Below, one piece after another: positions 15,141 to 25,087 of a stretch of 64,000 nt of DNA. Position 1 is the first letter of the stretch, and each line of letters opens with the position of its first letter. The notes under the pieces are model-generated. The model searched no databases. It saw only the letters and a program-made list of their open reading frames with translations, and was not told the origin of the DNA. The position numbers and the translations under genes were made by a program. Origin of the DNA: Nostoc sp. B(2019) (GTDB lineage Bacteria > Cyanobacteriota > Cyanobacteriia > Cyanobacteriales > Nostocaceae); NCBI RefSeq assembly GCF_010091925.1, contig NZ_WVID01000022.1, positions 46,931-110,930 of the forward strand, read 5' to 3'.

Positions 15141-15671
15141 GTGCCCCTGAGAGTTGAACTATATGTAGAAAATTATGATTACGAGTCCCCAGTAGCATCT
15201 GGAAAGATTGGGGACACACATCCCCCAATCACTTCTGAAGCTTGGGAAAACTGGTTTGATATCTGGTTGGAAATACTTCACCCTCATCTTCCAGCCGCGC
15301 CAAGTTACGAAATCGGTCTGTGCTTGACCGATGACTTGCAAATTCAGACCCTCAATGCCCAATATCGGCAACAAAATAAGCCAACAGATGTTTTGGCCTT
15401 TGCTGCTTTAGAGGTAGACTTTCCTCAAAGCGAAGAAATGCTTGGCTCCATGCCTTTGTACTTAGGTGATATTATTGTGTCTGTAGATACAGCCCAACGT
15501 CAAGCCCAACAGCAAAAACACAGTCTACCAACTGAGCTAGCTTGGTTAGCTGCTCACGGCTTATTACATCTGTTGGGCTGGGATCATCCTGACGAAGAAA
15601 GTTTGGGGCGAATGTTAGAACAGCAGGTGATATTGTTACACGCAATAGGTATTTCTATTGACATAGAATAG
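15141..15671 (+). CDS. ybeY: Endoribonuclease YbeY (16S rRNA maturation)
   Basis: This 176-residue metal-dependent RNase is needed for 16S rRNA 3'-end processing and ribosome quality control. The zinc motif H-x3-H-x5-H is seen in [13 protein letters not shown], and the family motif [10 protein letters not shown] precedes it. The start is GTG at 15141 with AGGAG at 15131-15135. dgkA follows, as in many bacteria. The N-terminal 50 residues before [12 protein letters not shown] are longer than in proteobacterial YbeY, which is usual in cyanobacteria. Confidence 0.93.
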   Translation: MPLRVELYVENYDYESPVASGKIGDTHPPITSEAWENWFDIWLEILHPHLPAAPSYEIGLCLTDDLQIQTLNAQYRQQNKPTDVLAFAALEVDFPQSEEMLGSMPLYLGDIIVSVDTAQRQAQQQKHSLPTELAWLAAHGLLHLLGWDHPDEESLGRMLEQQVILLHAIGISIDIE

Positions 15672-15823
15672 CAGTGATTCGCGTGTCAGTAAGTGTTAAT
15701 CTTGGGTAATAATTTTATAATATTTCTGGAGAAAATTCCCTAAAACTGCCCCAAAGTTTATCAAGCCATGATAAATGGCAAAGATTCCCACTGTAGCTCC
15801 TATTTTTTTGTATTTTTAAGCCT

Positions 15824-16279
15824 ATGTCCCAAAAAGTTTCCCCACCACCAACGTCCAACACCTTACAAACACTGGTGACAAATGAACGGGAATTCTCCTG
15901 GCAGGTTGCCTCTAATTTATTAGTTAGTTTTAAGTATGCTTGGGCAGGAATCAGCTATAGTTTTCAAACTCAACGTAACTTTCGCATCCACGTAAGTGTT
16001 TGCGCTTTAGCGATCGCTTTAAGCGTTTTTTTACATCTGCAAGCCGTGGAAATAGCTGTTATTGGTATAACTAGTGGTTTAGTTTTAGCATTAGAGTTAC
16101 TCAATACAGCGATTGAGTCTCTTGTAGACTTGACTGTTAAGCAGACATACCATGATTTGGCAAAAGTTGCTAAAGACTGTGCTGCTGGCGCTGTACTGGT
16201 TTCTTCTTTGGTAGCAGTGCTGGTAGCTGCTACACTCTTGCTCCCTCCTCTAGTATCCTTAATTATGTCGGCTTTCTAG
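15824..16279 (+). CDS. dgkA: Diacylglycerol kinase (DgkA family)
   Basis: This 151-residue inner-membrane enzyme phosphorylates diacylglycerol or undecaprenol. The family core is present: FKYAWAGISYSFQTQRNFRIH, the catalytic E-L-L-N-T-A-I-E motif, and the AKDCAAGAVL helix. Three membrane helices follow an N-terminal polar extension of about 35 residues (SQKVSPPPTSNT) typical of cyanobacterial forms. It follows ybeY with a 150-base spacer. Substrate preference cannot be read from the sequence; Gram-positive-like members prefer undecaprenol. Confidence 0.9.
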   Translation: MSQKVSPPPTSNTLQTLVTNEREFSWQVASNLLVSFKYAWAGISYSFQTQRNFRIHVSVCALAIALSVFLHLQAVEIAVIGITSGLVLALELLNTAIESLVDLTVKQTYHDLAKVAKDCAAGAVLVSSLVAVLVAATLLLPPLVSLIMSAF

Positions 16280-16483
16280 ATGTAGTTTGTGATCCTGCCC
16301 TGTCCGATTCCATTTAAAATTTAGATGCCAGATTAAAGGCGTCTGAAGGGAGATAGTCCGTCCGCACAGCTTTGCTTTTGTGGAAATGGAATTGAAGTTG
16401 AGGAAGCAGCTTTTTGTACTCTGGTTAACTGAATTCCGTACCACTATTCAGCCATCAATTAAGTCAATTTAGTAGGAAAGATA

Positions 16484-16672
16484 ATGACCCAAGTAATCGT
16501 AGGTGAAAATGAACACATTGAGTCAGCCTTACGTCGATTTAAGCGAGAAGTTTCCAAAGCAGGAATTTTCCCAGACATGAGAAAACATCGTCACTTTGAA
16601 ACGCCACTGGAAAAACGCAAACGCAAAGAAATTGCCAAGCACAGGCAGAGTAAAAGAAGTTTCCGCAATTAA
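16484..16672 (+). CDS. rpsU: 30S ribosomal protein S21
   Basis: This 62-residue basic protein matches S21 along its length: [36 protein letters not shown] with a Lys/Arg-rich tail. S21 binds near the anti-Shine-Dalgarno region of 16S rRNA. An intrinsic terminator at 16697-16726 makes it a short transcript on its own. The 200-base spacer upstream (16280-16483) holds no visible gene and should carry its promoter. Confidence 0.96.
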   Translation: MTQVIVGENEHIESALRRFKREVSKAGIFPDMRKHRHFETPLEKRKRKEIAKHRQSKRSFRN

Positions 16673-16696
16673 CAACTAACATAGGTATAACTCAAT

Positions 16697-16726
16697 GCCC
16701 TCATCGTATTTATGAGGGCTTTATTT
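16697..16726 (+). terminator. Intrinsic terminator of rpsU
   Basis: GCCCTCAT (16697-16704) pairs with ATGAGGGC (16712-16719) around a 7-base loop and is followed by TTTATTT. Confidence 0.88.
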
Positions 16727-16885
16727 ATGAAATCCACCCACAAAGGGCAAGCGCAAAAGTTTCTCCACGATTGCTACCAAAACGACATAAACGTTATTTT
16801 GATTAGAGTTGCAAAATTAAAATAGTTGCAACCATCAGAAAAGTACTCGTATGAGTTATCACTCCTAATGTAAGGATTACAGATA

Positions 16886-17230
16886 ATGCAAGTTCTAAAA
16901 AGAGCCATCAAACCAGAAAGCTATATATCGTTCCTCTATATCTACCAAACTACTTGGGGGACTGCTGGTGATATCTGTTTAATCCGTGAATCTGTAGCTA
17001 ATTCAAGTCCAGCGACGAAGTTTGTCGGTAACAAACTCCAACTAGCCCTGCCAAAAGGGCTGGAGCGCGATCGCATAGCGGGCTTGCCGGTGATCAAAGT
17101 AGCAGGTAATGTCGGCGACGGACATCCTAAAGAGCACCCCTTGGAATGGGAAGCTTATGAAGGTGTAGATAGAGAAATAGCGATCGCGGCTCTGAAACCT
17201 TGGGGCTTCCAATTAATTGAGTCCACGTAA
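16886..17230 (+). CDS. Conserved-looking hypothetical protein
   Basis: This 114-residue protein has AAGGA upstream of its ATG and a balanced composition without signal peptide or membrane span. Features are IYQTTWGTAGDICLIRE near the start, KLQLALPKGLERDRIAGLPV in the middle, and DREIAIAALKPWGFQLIE at the end. No family is recognised. It precedes trpG by 27 bases in the same direction, so the two may be co-transcribed. Confidence 0.65.
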   Translation: MQVLKRAIKPESYISFLYIYQTTWGTAGDICLIRESVANSSPATKFVGNKLQLALPKGLERDRIAGLPVIKVAGNVGDGHPKEHPLEWEAYEGVDREIAIAALKPWGFQLIEST

Positions 17231-17257
17231 CCCCAATCAAACCAGGAGCTATTAGTT

Positions 17258-17857
17258 TTGATTATAGTCATCGACAATTACGACAGTTTTACATATAACT
17301 TAGTGCAATATCTGGGAGAATTAGTGGCAGAGTTCCCAGTAGCAGCTGATATTAAAGTTTTTCGTAACGACAAGATATCCATAGATGAGATTCGGGCATT
17401 AAAGCCAGACGTCGTAGTCATTTCCCCTGGGCCTGGTCGCCCAGAAGATGCTGGAATTTCTCTAAAATTGATCGAGCAGCTAGGGCCTAAATTGCCAATT
17501 TTGGGTGTCTGTTTAGGACATCAAAGTATTGGTCAAGTGTTCGGTGGTAAAATAGTTTCTGCTCCAGAGTTAATGCACGGCAAAACTTCTCAGGTGTCTC
17601 ACACTGGGATAGGAGTTTTCCGGGGATTAGAAAATCCCATGACCGCCACCAGATATCATAGTCTGGTGATTGAGCGCGAGACTTGCCCCGATGTGTTGGA
17701 AATCACCGCTTGGGTTGAAGATGGCACTATTATGGGAGTGCAACACCGGAACTATCCTCACATTCAAGGTGTCCAGTTTCACCCAGAGAGTGTCCTGACA
17801 TCTTCGGGAAAGCAGTTATTGCGAAACTTTCTGGAACAGTTACAGTCGAGAGAGTAA
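17258..17857 (+). CDS. trpG: Anthranilate synthase component II / glutamine amidotransferase
   Basis: This 199-residue class I amidotransferase supplies ammonia from glutamine to anthranilate synthase or aminodeoxychorismate synthase. The N-terminus [20 protein letters not shown], the nucleophile in [15 protein letters not shown], and the His/Glu pair in [10 protein letters not shown] complete the catalytic triad. The start is TTG at 17258 with AGGAG at 17244-17248. In cyanobacteria one TrpG-type subunit may serve both tryptophan and folate synthesis; the partner subunit gene is not here. The next gene begins three bases after its stop. Confidence 0.9.
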   Translation: MIIVIDNYDSFTYNLVQYLGELVAEFPVAADIKVFRNDKISIDEIRALKPDVVVISPGPGRPEDAGISLKLIEQLGPKLPILGVCLGHQSIGQVFGGKIVSAPELMHGKTSQVSHTGIGVFRGLENPMTATRYHSLVIERETCPDVLEITAWVEDGTIMGVQHRNYPHIQGVQFHPESVLTSSGKQLLRNFLEQLQSRE

Positions 17858-17860
17858 TTA

Positions 17861-18628
17861 ATGAAACGACGAAAGTTGATGGGCTATGCTGGGGCGGGGT
17901 TGGTCACAGCTTTCATTACTACCTTGAGTTCTGAATCTCAAGCTAACGCACAATCTAGCGGTTTATCAGTTCAGTGGTTGGGTCATACTTGCTTTCTATT
18001 TACCGGTGGCGGTGCAAAAATTCTCGTCAATCCATTTCGGGCGATCGGCTGTACTGCTAAGTATCGTCCACCAAAAGTTTCAGCAGATTTAGTACTGATT
18101 AGTAGTCAATTACTGGATGAAGGTGCGGTAGATGGACTACCGGGAAATCCCAAGCTAATCTACGAACCAGGAGTTTACGAGTTCCAAGGCATCAAGTTCC
18201 AGGGAATTGCCATAGACCACGATCGCAAAGGTGGCAAGCAGTTCGGTTCAAACACCGCCTGGAGCTGGAAGCAAGGAGGAATTAATATCCTGCATTTAGG
18301 GGGAGCCGCTGCACCCATTTCCATTGAGCAAAAAATCCTCATGGGGCGTCCCGATGTGGCATTCATCCCTGTAGGAGGTAGTGCAAAAGCCTACAATGCC
18401 CAGGAAGCAAAGCAGGCGGTTCAGGTATTAAATCCTAAGTTGGTGGTTCCCACCCATTACCGGACACAAGCGGCTGACCCTGCTACATGCGATATTTCGC
18501 CACTGGATGATTTTCTCACCTTGATGCAAGGTATGACAGTGCGTCGTAGCACTGGTGATACTGTTTCTCTTAGCCCTGGTAAATTACCGGAGAATGGGGA
18601 GATTCAGGTTTTGAGTTACAAGTTTTAA
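17861..18628 (+). CDS. Exported metallo-beta-lactamase-fold protein with degenerate metal motif
   Basis: This 255-residue protein has a basic start (MKRRKLMGYAGAGLVTAFIT) and a SQANAQ cleavage-like site near residue 31, so it is probably exported. The body resembles UlaG-like hydrolases: VQWLGHTCFLFTGGGAKILV, later PDVAFIPVGG and KLVVPTHYRTQ. The usual HxHxDH metal-binding loop is replaced by ISSQLLDEGAVD, so one zinc site at least is lost, although H44-, H114- and H202-region histidines remain. It follows trpG by three bases. Whether it has catalytic activity is uncertain. Confidence 0.75.
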   Translation: MKRRKLMGYAGAGLVTAFITTLSSESQANAQSSGLSVQWLGHTCFLFTGGGAKILVNPFRAIGCTAKYRPPKVSADLVLISSQLLDEGAVDGLPGNPKLIYEPGVYEFQGIKFQGIAIDHDRKGGKQFGSNTAWSWKQGGINILHLGGAAAPISIEQKILMGRPDVAFIPVGGSAKAYNAQEAKQAVQVLNPKLVVPTHYRTQAADPATCDISPLDDFLTLMQGMTVRRSTGDTVSLSPGKLPENGEIQVLSYKF

Positions 18629-18801
18629 ACAAAATACTGGGCAGGCGGTACGAGCCTGCCATTGGTAGATAGCATCCTGTATAAATATTTGCGACTTTGG
18701 ATTTATTTTCACTGCCTGCGTAATAGCTGCAACAGTGTAATTGCAGTTTGCCCAAAAACGGGTCAATCTTTCAACTAATCAGACCATTCTACAGCGAGGT
18801 T

Positions 18802-20043
18802 TTAAGCAGTGTACCACTCTGGGCCAAGCTTATCTGCATCGCTTACAGCAGTCTCAGTTGCTCTGGTTCCATCCATAGTCCAAATGGTGTCTGCACCTGC
18901 TGTTTGATCGCGCCAGTAAACATCTGTCTTGCCATCGCCGTTGAAATCACCAAGCGATGGTGTCAACGCTGCGGCATTACTTGGTAGAAAAGCTTGGCTA
19001 CTAACTGTTGTACCATCCATCAACCAAGCGGTATTCTCACCGGTTGCCTGATTGTGCCATAAAACGTCGGTCTTGCCATCACCGTTGAAATCGCCAATGT
19101 TAGATTTCCAGTTTGAGTCAAGTGTTCCCACAGCACCCTCAGTTACGATAATGCCATTCACTTGCCAAATCTTGTTCTCACCTGTTGTCTCGTTGCGCCA
19201 CAGCAGATCAGTGCTTAAATCCCCGTTGAAATCGCCACGGGTAAAAGTCCAGCCTACATCTTGGGATTGCAGAGCAAAATTACTTACTTGTGCGCCATCC
19301 ATAAACCAAACGTTATTTTCACCCGTTGTCTCATTGCGCCAGAAGATATCGCTCTTGCCATTGCCGTCGAAATCAACCACAGTAGGAGTCAACGCTGTAT
19401 TTGTACTCTCCAGAACAGTTGCGCTGAGAACTGTTGTGCCATCCATCTGCCAAATAGCGTTTTCGCCGGTTGTAGCATTATTCCAGAAGATATCTGTTTT
19501 GCGATCGCCATTGAAATCGCCAATGTTAGGAGTCCAAGCTGGATCAACTCTGTCCAGAGCAACCGCACTCGCAACGTTGACTCCATCCATTAGTGCAAGG
19601 TTATTCTCACCTGTTGTTTTATTACGGAGTAAGAAGTCGGTCTTGCCATCACCGTTAAAATCGGCAGTTTTGTAAGTCCAGGCAGATATGTCAAACTGTC
19701 CCAAAGAACCTTGTTGGAGAACTTGTGTTCCATCCATTAGCCGAACCACAATCTCACCGGTTTGAGAATTGACCCAAAGTTTGTCTGTTTTCCCATCACC
19801 GTTGAAATCAGGAAGAATCGCCGCATTAGTTAAGTAAGGATTAGGATTGGGATTCGCAGCCGCTACTATAGGCTGGGTCAAAGATTGATTTTGGAATGTT
19901 TGCGAGGAACTCTTACTCCCAAAAGTATAATCAGAATTTAAATTCTCAACAGAAGATGTCAATATTTGTGATTTGGCGAAAGAGTCTTTTGCCCATTGAG
20001 ATGTATTCAAAGACAAGTTTGACGAAGTTTTACTTTCAAACAT
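18802..20043 (-). CDS. VCBS/FG-GAP repeat protein, probable seven-bladed beta-propeller
   Basis: This 413-residue protein has seven repeats of about 47 residues, each with a DFNGDGKTD-type calcium-binding loop, an LWRN..TGEN strand and a W.MDG turn; the third, fourth and fifth loops are variants (DRKTD, DGNGKSD, DLSTD). Seven units would close one propeller. The first 70 residues are Ser/Asn/Gln-rich and low-complexity, with no ordinary signal peptide. Surface or extracellular adhesion is usual for such proteins. It is monocistronic downstream of map, from which a terminator separates it. Confidence 0.85.
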   Translation of the reverse strand: MFESKTSSNLSLNTSQWAKDSFAKSQILTSSVENLNSDYTFGSKSSSQTFQNQSLTQPIVAAANPNPNPYLTNAAILPDFNGDGKTDKLWVNSQTGEIVVRLMDGTQVLQQGSLGQFDISAWTYKTADFNGDGKTDFLLRNKTTGENNLALMDGVNVASAVALDRVDPAWTPNIGDFNGDRKTDIFWNNATTGENAIWQMDGTTVLSATVLESTNTALTPTVVDFDGNGKSDIFWRNETTGENNVWFMDGAQVSNFALQSQDVGWTFTRGDFNGDLSTDLLWRNETTGENKIWQVNGIIVTEGAVGTLDSNWKSNIGDFNGDGKTDVLWHNQATGENTAWLMDGTTVSSQAFLPSNAAALTPSLGDFNGDGKTDVYWRDQTAGADTIWTMDGTRATETAVSDADKLGPEWYTA

Positions 20044-20409
20044 GGTGTGTTCTTATGGGTAGTTGTCATATTTTTTTAACTTTTTTTTGAAAGACCTTTC
20101 TGTTAGCAAATAACATTTGCTAGAGCTTAAATATTTCTTTATAACTCTTTTTTTTTAATGAATGTCAGTCTTTAAAGACAAATATTTGTTTTTTATAAAT
20201 CATTTCTAATGAATTTTCAAGTTAGATATAAACAATTAGGAAATATTTGTTTGTATTCTATGTATGTCAGGATTTATAGATAAAATCTCGCTATTTTTAA
20301 ATATTCGTGCAAGAGGTCTATTAAGTTAACATTGTTCAGACAAAAATAAAGAGGTAAATCGTCTTTAAACGTTTTACCTCTCTCAACAATAAATAGTTAA
20401 AACTAGTAA
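20044..20409. other. AT-rich spacer between map and the VCBS gene
   Basis: No gene is seen. It holds the map terminator at 20342-20381, and on the minus strand an A-rich, presumably leader, segment just before the VCBS ATG (20050-20095). Confidence 0.6.
20342..20381 (-). terminator. Intrinsic terminator of map
   Basis: Read on the minus strand, AGAGGTAAA (20373-20381) pairs with TTTACCTCT (20350-20358), followed by the T-rich TTATTTTTG. Confidence 0.82.
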
Positions 20410-21237
20410 TTACACCTTAGTGCGATCGGTCAAAATCTCATAACCGGTATCTGTCACTAAGACTGTATGCTCAAACTGGGCCGATAGAGCATTATCTACG
20501 GTTACTGCTGTCCATCGGTCAGATAATGTCCGCGTATGTCTAGAACCAGCATTCACAATTGGCTCAATTGCCAGCGTCATCCCTGCACGTAGTTTAACAT
20601 TCGGCATTTCACGAGTTCGGAAGTTGAATACTGACGGTTCTTCGTGCAAGTTACGACCGACACCATGTCCAGTGAATTCTTCCACTACACTAAAGCCATT
20701 GGCTTTCACATGGTCTTCAATTGCTCCAGCCAAGTCAAGCAGGTATACACCCGCTTTCACTTGTTCAATACCTTTATAAAGAGCTTCTTCTGCTACACGA
20801 ATCAGTTTAGCCGCTTCAAGGGTAACTTCGCCGACGGCAATTGTAATGCAAGAATCTCCATGAAAGCCTTGGTAATAAGCACCTGTATCTACTTTTAATA
20901 CGTCCCCAGTCCGAATAACTTTCTTGGCACTGGGAATACCATGTACAACTTCATTGTTAATACTGGAGCAGATAGAACCTGGAAAACCGTGATATCCTTT
21001 AAAGCTTGGTGTTGCATCCATTTCACGAATGCGTTTTTCTGCATAAGCATCCAAGTCAGCCGTAGTCATTCCTGGCTTTACTAGCTCAGAAATTTCTTTG
21101 AGCACGGTAGCTACAATTTTTGCTGATTGCCGCATAATTTCAATTTCACGCGGCGATTTAATTTCAATTCCTCGGCGTTGTTTTTTTGGAGGAGTAGACT
21201 GAGTTGCTTGAGAAAGTAAGTTACTGAGAATGTTCAT
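20410..21237 (-). CDS. map: Methionine aminopeptidase, type I
   Basis: This 275-residue enzyme removes N-terminal Met from new proteins. The five metal ligands of the family are visible: Asp in [10 protein letters not shown], Asp in HGDSCI, His in [12 protein letters not shown], Glu in LAIEPIV and Glu in QFEHTVLV. The N-terminal 25 residues ([20 protein letters not shown]) are a polar extension before the catalytic domain, as seen in other cyanobacterial copies. Its own terminator follows. Confidence 0.95.
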   Translation of the reverse strand: MNILSNLLSQATQSTPPKKQRRGIEIKSPREIEIMRQSAKIVATVLKEISELVKPGMTTADLDAYAEKRIREMDATPSFKGYHGFPGSICSSINNEVVHGIPSAKKVIRTGDVLKVDTGAYYQGFHGDSCITIAVGEVTLEAAKLIRVAEEALYKGIEQVKAGVYLLDLAGAIEDHVKANGFSVVEEFTGHGVGRNLHEEPSVFNFRTREMPNVKLRAGMTLAIEPIVNAGSRHTRTLSDRWTAVTVDNALSAQFEHTVLVTDTGYEILTDRTKV

Positions 21238-21412
21238 GGGGAATTAATAATTACTGGCGTCTTGCGGCTTAAGAGTGAATGTTTTTTCTAGATTAGTTGA
21301 GAAATAATATCTATATTTAAGTTAACTTATTTTTCGTTACACACTCTGCCTCATAGCTCTAGTGCTTTGAATTAACACATCTGACATACTATCAGCATTA
21401 ATCAAATAATTC

Positions 21413-21952
21413 TTAATTGCTGATGGCAATGTCTCCAGTCATACCCGCTTCTGTATGTCCTGCAATTGGACAACGTAAGCCATACTTACCTGGTTTTAGG
21501 GGGACAAACACCCATTCTGCTTCAGCACCAGGCTTTAGTTCCAGTTCGTGGATGGCTCCTTTAATTTCTACTTTGCCTGCTTCGACTTTTTGTGTCCAGA
21601 TGGCATCGGCAAAATCTTTAGCAGTGAAATAGTGCTTCTGTTGGCTGGGATTCGTGAGCCGTAGTTGATAGCGTTTACCAGCCACTAATTCTAAATGATT
21701 TGGCTCAAACTTGAGTTCATTAGCCGAATTACCCAAGCTAACTGTAATTTCTGTGGCTGGTTGCTTCAGTAAATTGCTAGATAAATTCGCGGCTACTGCT
21801 GGAGCAGCATTAGTAAAATTCCAGCATAAAAGCAACGTTAACATCACGTATAACCGCAGTGTTGCTTGTAGCCGAACAGAAGTGAGGAAGGTAAGAATTG
21901 TACTTACAACTTGGTATAAGTGTTTGTAAATTGGCGTAAATAACCCGATCAT
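21413..21952 (-). CDS. Secreted cupredoxin-domain protein
   Basis: This 179-residue protein has a long hydrophobic N-terminal segment (LRLYVMLTLLLCWNFTNAAPAVAA) that looks like a signal peptide or anchor. The C-terminal domain is a small blue copper fold: HYFTAKDF supplies the first His and YGLRCPIAGHTEAGMTG gives the Cys, His and Met ligands of a type I site. Electron transfer or copper binding in the periplasm or lumen is likely. The start could be a later Met near LRLYVML if the first 35 residues are not made. Confidence 0.82.
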   Translation of the reverse strand: MIGLFTPIYKHLYQVVSTILTFLTSVRLQATLRLYVMLTLLLCWNFTNAAPAVAANLSSNLLKQPATEITVSLGNSANELKFEPNHLELVAGKRYQLRLTNPSQQKHYFTAKDFADAIWTQKVEAGKVEIKGAIHELELKPGAEAEWVFVPLKPGKYGLRCPIAGHTEAGMTGDIAISN

Positions 21953-22112
21953 TTCTGTTGCTAGTCTTAGTACTAATTCGTAATTAAGAAAGTCAGATTT
22001 AATGTATGTTTTCTTTCGTTGAATCTGTAGCCTGATTTTGGAGAATTGGTATTTGGTATTGTAAATTTCAGGAAAGTATATTACTTAATTATCTATTAAC
22101 TTGTTCCCACTT

Positions 22113-24938
22113 CTATTTAATTCTTTGTTCTGCCAATACTGCTGGCCCGGCTGTGACGACCACAATTTTATCTGGGTGGAGTAACTCACGAGCTGCTTGA
22201 TTGACTTGAGCAAGGGTGACTTGCTGAATTTTTTGAGCAAAAGAGCGTAATTCTACTGTATCGAGTCCGTACACCTCATTCATGAGAATTCTATCTGTTA
22301 ATTCCTCTGGGTTTGCCAGAGAAACGTTGTAGTTGCTAATTAGGGTGTGTTTTGCTGTTTCAACTTCTGGTGCGGTGACGCCTTGTTGATGGATTTGCTG
22401 TAGCAGCTGGTGGGTGCTAGCGATCGCCTTTCCTGTGTCTTCTGGACTAGTTTGCATCTCAATCAAAAATGTCCCGACTTTCTTCCCTGCTTGGAAGTAG
22501 CTATAAATTCCATAGCTCAGACCTTGGCGATCGCGCACTTCTGCCCCCAGTCTACTTGATAAGGTATCGCCTCCCAAAATCTGATTTAACACTAAGGCTG
22601 CATGAAATCGGGGATCTTGACGGTTAATACCTGTGTAACCCATATAAGTAATCGCTTGGGCTTTACCCGGTAAAACTGGGTTGACACGCACTATTTTTTC
22701 TGGCAGTGAGACTATGGGATATTTTAACTTTGGTGGTTGCCCGATAACTTGCCAGTCACCAAACTTAGCTTTCAGGAGCGATCGCACTTTGTCTAGATCA
22801 AAATCTCCAACCAGCGCTATCACTAGCGTGTCTGGACGATAATGTTTTGCCTTGAAATCAATTACATCCTTACGGCTAATCTGCTCTAAACTCTCCTGTG
22901 TAGGAAAGGTGTGTAATGGATGTTTTTTCGGATAAATGGATTGAACAAACGTTCTTTTTGCTACTTCAGATGGGTCATCTAATTCCAGTTCAAGAGTAGT
23001 TAAAGTTTGTTGGCGATTCAGTTCCAACTCTTTTACTGGAAATGTACTATTTCTGACTACATCTGCTAAAGTTTCCAGGAGTATGGGTAAGTCTTCAGCT
23101 AGACTATCGCCCTCGATACGCACACCTTCCCGGTACGTTTCAAAATCCAAACTAGCCCCTCGTTCTTCTAAAGCTTTAGCAATAGCTAAGACATCTTTGG
23201 TTTTAGTACCATTCATCAAGTTGTCTGCCACAACAGCAGCCAGTCCAGCTTTATCGGCTGGGTCAAATTCCATCCCCGCCTCGATGTGGCCGCTCAAGGT
23301 AACGGTGGGAGTACTCTTATCCGGTAATAGCAATACCCGCAAACCATTGGCAAATGTGAATTGCTGCGGTAAAATCCGCGTGATGGTATCTGTTGCCGAA
23401 TCTATAGGCGGTAAGTACTTCACTACTTCCGACGAAAGCTCAGGTGTGCTCAAAGAGAAATTTTCTGTAGTTTGTGCTGAGTGTGGTTTATCACTAATCT
23501 CTTTGAACTGCTTTTGAGTTGGTTCAAAAAAGCCAACTGTACGTGCTTCTTTTTTCAGGTATTTTTTGATCACAGCCACAACATCTGCTTCTGTTACCTG
23601 GCTGACGGCTGCTAAGTAGCGATCTGTGTAGCGATAATCATCAGCAGTTGTCTCGTCATTACCGAGTTGCATTCCTTGACTGGTGATATCGCGGTTACTT
23701 AAAATTACGTCTGCTGTTAGTTGGGTCTTGGCTCGCTTTACTTCCTCTGGTTTAATTCCTTTTTTTACCACATTGGCGATCGCCCGACTCAGCGCTGAAT
23801 CAATTTTTTTCAATTTTTGACTAGGTGCAGCCGTAACCAACAACTCGTACCAGCCAGATTCGCGCAAACTCGTAACACCTGCCGTTACTTCATTAGCTAA
23901 ACCCGATTCCACCAATGCTTGATAAAGGCGAGAATTCCGCCCTTCTGTCAAGATGTAATCCATCACATCCAACGCTGGTACATCCGGCTGATTGACATCC
24001 GGTAGCGGATATACCACTTGCAACAGTTGCCCTGCTCCTGGTTCTCTTAAGACTATGGGGGAGTGAGGGAGTGGGAGTAGAGGAGAAGTTGCAGTAAGTC
24101 TTTCCCCTCTGCCTCCTGACTCTTGACTCTTTGGTAATTTCCCAAATACTTCTTTAACTATTTCAAGGATATTTGCAGTTTTAAAATCTCCAACAACCAC
24201 TAATACAGCATTATCAGGACTGTAGAAATTTTGATAGTACTTGCGTACGTGCTCCACCTGAAACCTATCGACATCAGCTTTAGTACCACCCACTGGCAAA
24301 CCATAAGCGTGATTGGGAAATGCCGCTTGCATCACAGCGCGGTTGAGGCGGTATTCCGGGCTATTTTCGTAACCTTGTAGCTCAGAAATTACTACCCGCT
24401 TCTCACTCGCGAGTTGCTCTGCATTAATTAGAGAATTCTGCATTCTGTCTGCTTCTAGCACCAACAGCGCTTTGAGTTTATCCCGCTCTACAGTGCCGTA
24501 ATACGCAGTTTGATCATAGCTGGTGAAAGCATTTGAGTCGCTGCCAAGAGCACTAAACAAACGTCCAAATTGAATTGGACGATTTTTTGTGCCTTTAAAC
24601 ATCATGTGTTCCAACTGGTGAGCAATGCCATTTACTCCCGGTTCTTCGTTACGCGAACCGACTTTATACCACACTTGCACTGTCACCACTGGCGCAGTAT
24701 GCACTTCTTTTGTCAGGACAGTCAGACCATTCTCCAGCACTATTTTGCGGACGTTCTCTGTCACTGTTAGGGGCATAGTTCTTTTTACTACCAAGCTTGA
24801 ATAATGATTTTTATTGTTATATGTTTCTGTATATTGGCTCTTAGCAGGTTTGCCGCTAAGTAAAAACACTGCTATTAGCCAAATTACAAGTATTAATAGC
24901 GGAAAACGATATCGATACCAGATGGAAGATACAGACAT
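22113..24938 (-). CDS. M16 family metallopeptidase, two-module (pitrilysin-like)
   Basis: This 941-residue protein contains two M16 modules in tandem. The first has the inverted zinc motif HQLEHMMFKGT with the downstream Glu expected in EADRM..SLINAEQ; the second (from about residue 540, VLLLPDKSTPTVTLSGHIEAG) lacks HxxEH and should be the non-catalytic half. Residues 10-27 form an N-terminal hydrophobic segment, so it is probably exported or membrane-anchored. A Gly/Arg/Pro-rich linker inside module one (SGGRGERLTATSPLLPLPHS) is coded by a purine-rich repeat (24055-24131) and looks like an insertion. Substrates are unknown. Confidence 0.9.
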   Translation of the reverse strand: MSVSSIWYRYRFPLLILVIWLIAVFLLSGKPAKSQYTETYNNKNHYSSLVVKRTMPLTVTENVRKIVLENGLTVLTKEVHTAPVVTVQVWYKVGSRNEEPGVNGIAHQLEHMMFKGTKNRPIQFGRLFSALGSDSNAFTSYDQTAYYGTVERDKLKALLVLEADRMQNSLINAEQLASEKRVVISELQGYENSPEYRLNRAVMQAAFPNHAYGLPVGGTKADVDRFQVEHVRKYYQNFYSPDNAVLVVVGDFKTANILEIVKEVFGKLPKSQESGGRGERLTATSPLLPLPHSPIVLREPGAGQLLQVVYPLPDVNQPDVPALDVMDYILTEGRNSRLYQALVESGLANEVTAGVTSLRESGWYELLVTAAPSQKLKKIDSALSRAIANVVKKGIKPEEVKRAKTQLTADVILSNRDITSQGMQLGNDETTADDYRYTDRYLAAVSQVTEADVVAVIKKYLKKEARTVGFFEPTQKQFKEISDKPHSAQTTENFSLSTPELSSEVVKYLPPIDSATDTITRILPQQFTFANGLRVLLLPDKSTPTVTLSGHIEAGMEFDPADKAGLAAVVADNLMNGTKTKDVLAIAKALEERGASLDFETYREGVRIEGDSLAEDLPILLETLADVVRNSTFPVKELELNRQQTLTTLELELDDPSEVAKRTFVQSIYPKKHPLHTFPTQESLEQISRKDVIDFKAKHYRPDTLVIALVGDFDLDKVRSLLKAKFGDWQVIGQPPKLKYPIVSLPEKIVRVNPVLPGKAQAITYMGYTGINRQDPRFHAALVLNQILGGDTLSSRLGAEVRDRQGLSYGIYSYFQAGKKVGTFLIEMQTSPEDTGKAIASTHQLLQQIHQQGVTAPEVETAKHTLISNYNVSLANPEELTDRILMNEVYGLDTVELRSFAQKIQQVTLAQVNQAARELLHPDKIVVVTAGPAVLAEQRIK

Positions 24939-25087
24939 GTATGTGGCAGATATACCATGTCAATTATTTTACATATCTCTTGATGAGGATGACTATATTC
25001 TAATTTTTGGAAAAATCTCTCACCTCGGCAACGCTACAGAGGTTAAGTATTATACCAGCAATAATAATCAATAAAAAGGCTAAATTA

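Noticed and set aside
18802..20043. Plus-strand frames inside the VCBS gene (for example 19052-19675)
   Set aside because: They arise from the repeat codons on the other strand and have no family features.
24814..25074. 86-codon plus-strand frame over the start of the M16 peptidase gene
   Set aside because: It overlaps the N-terminal signal of a well-supported gene on the other strand and resembles nothing.
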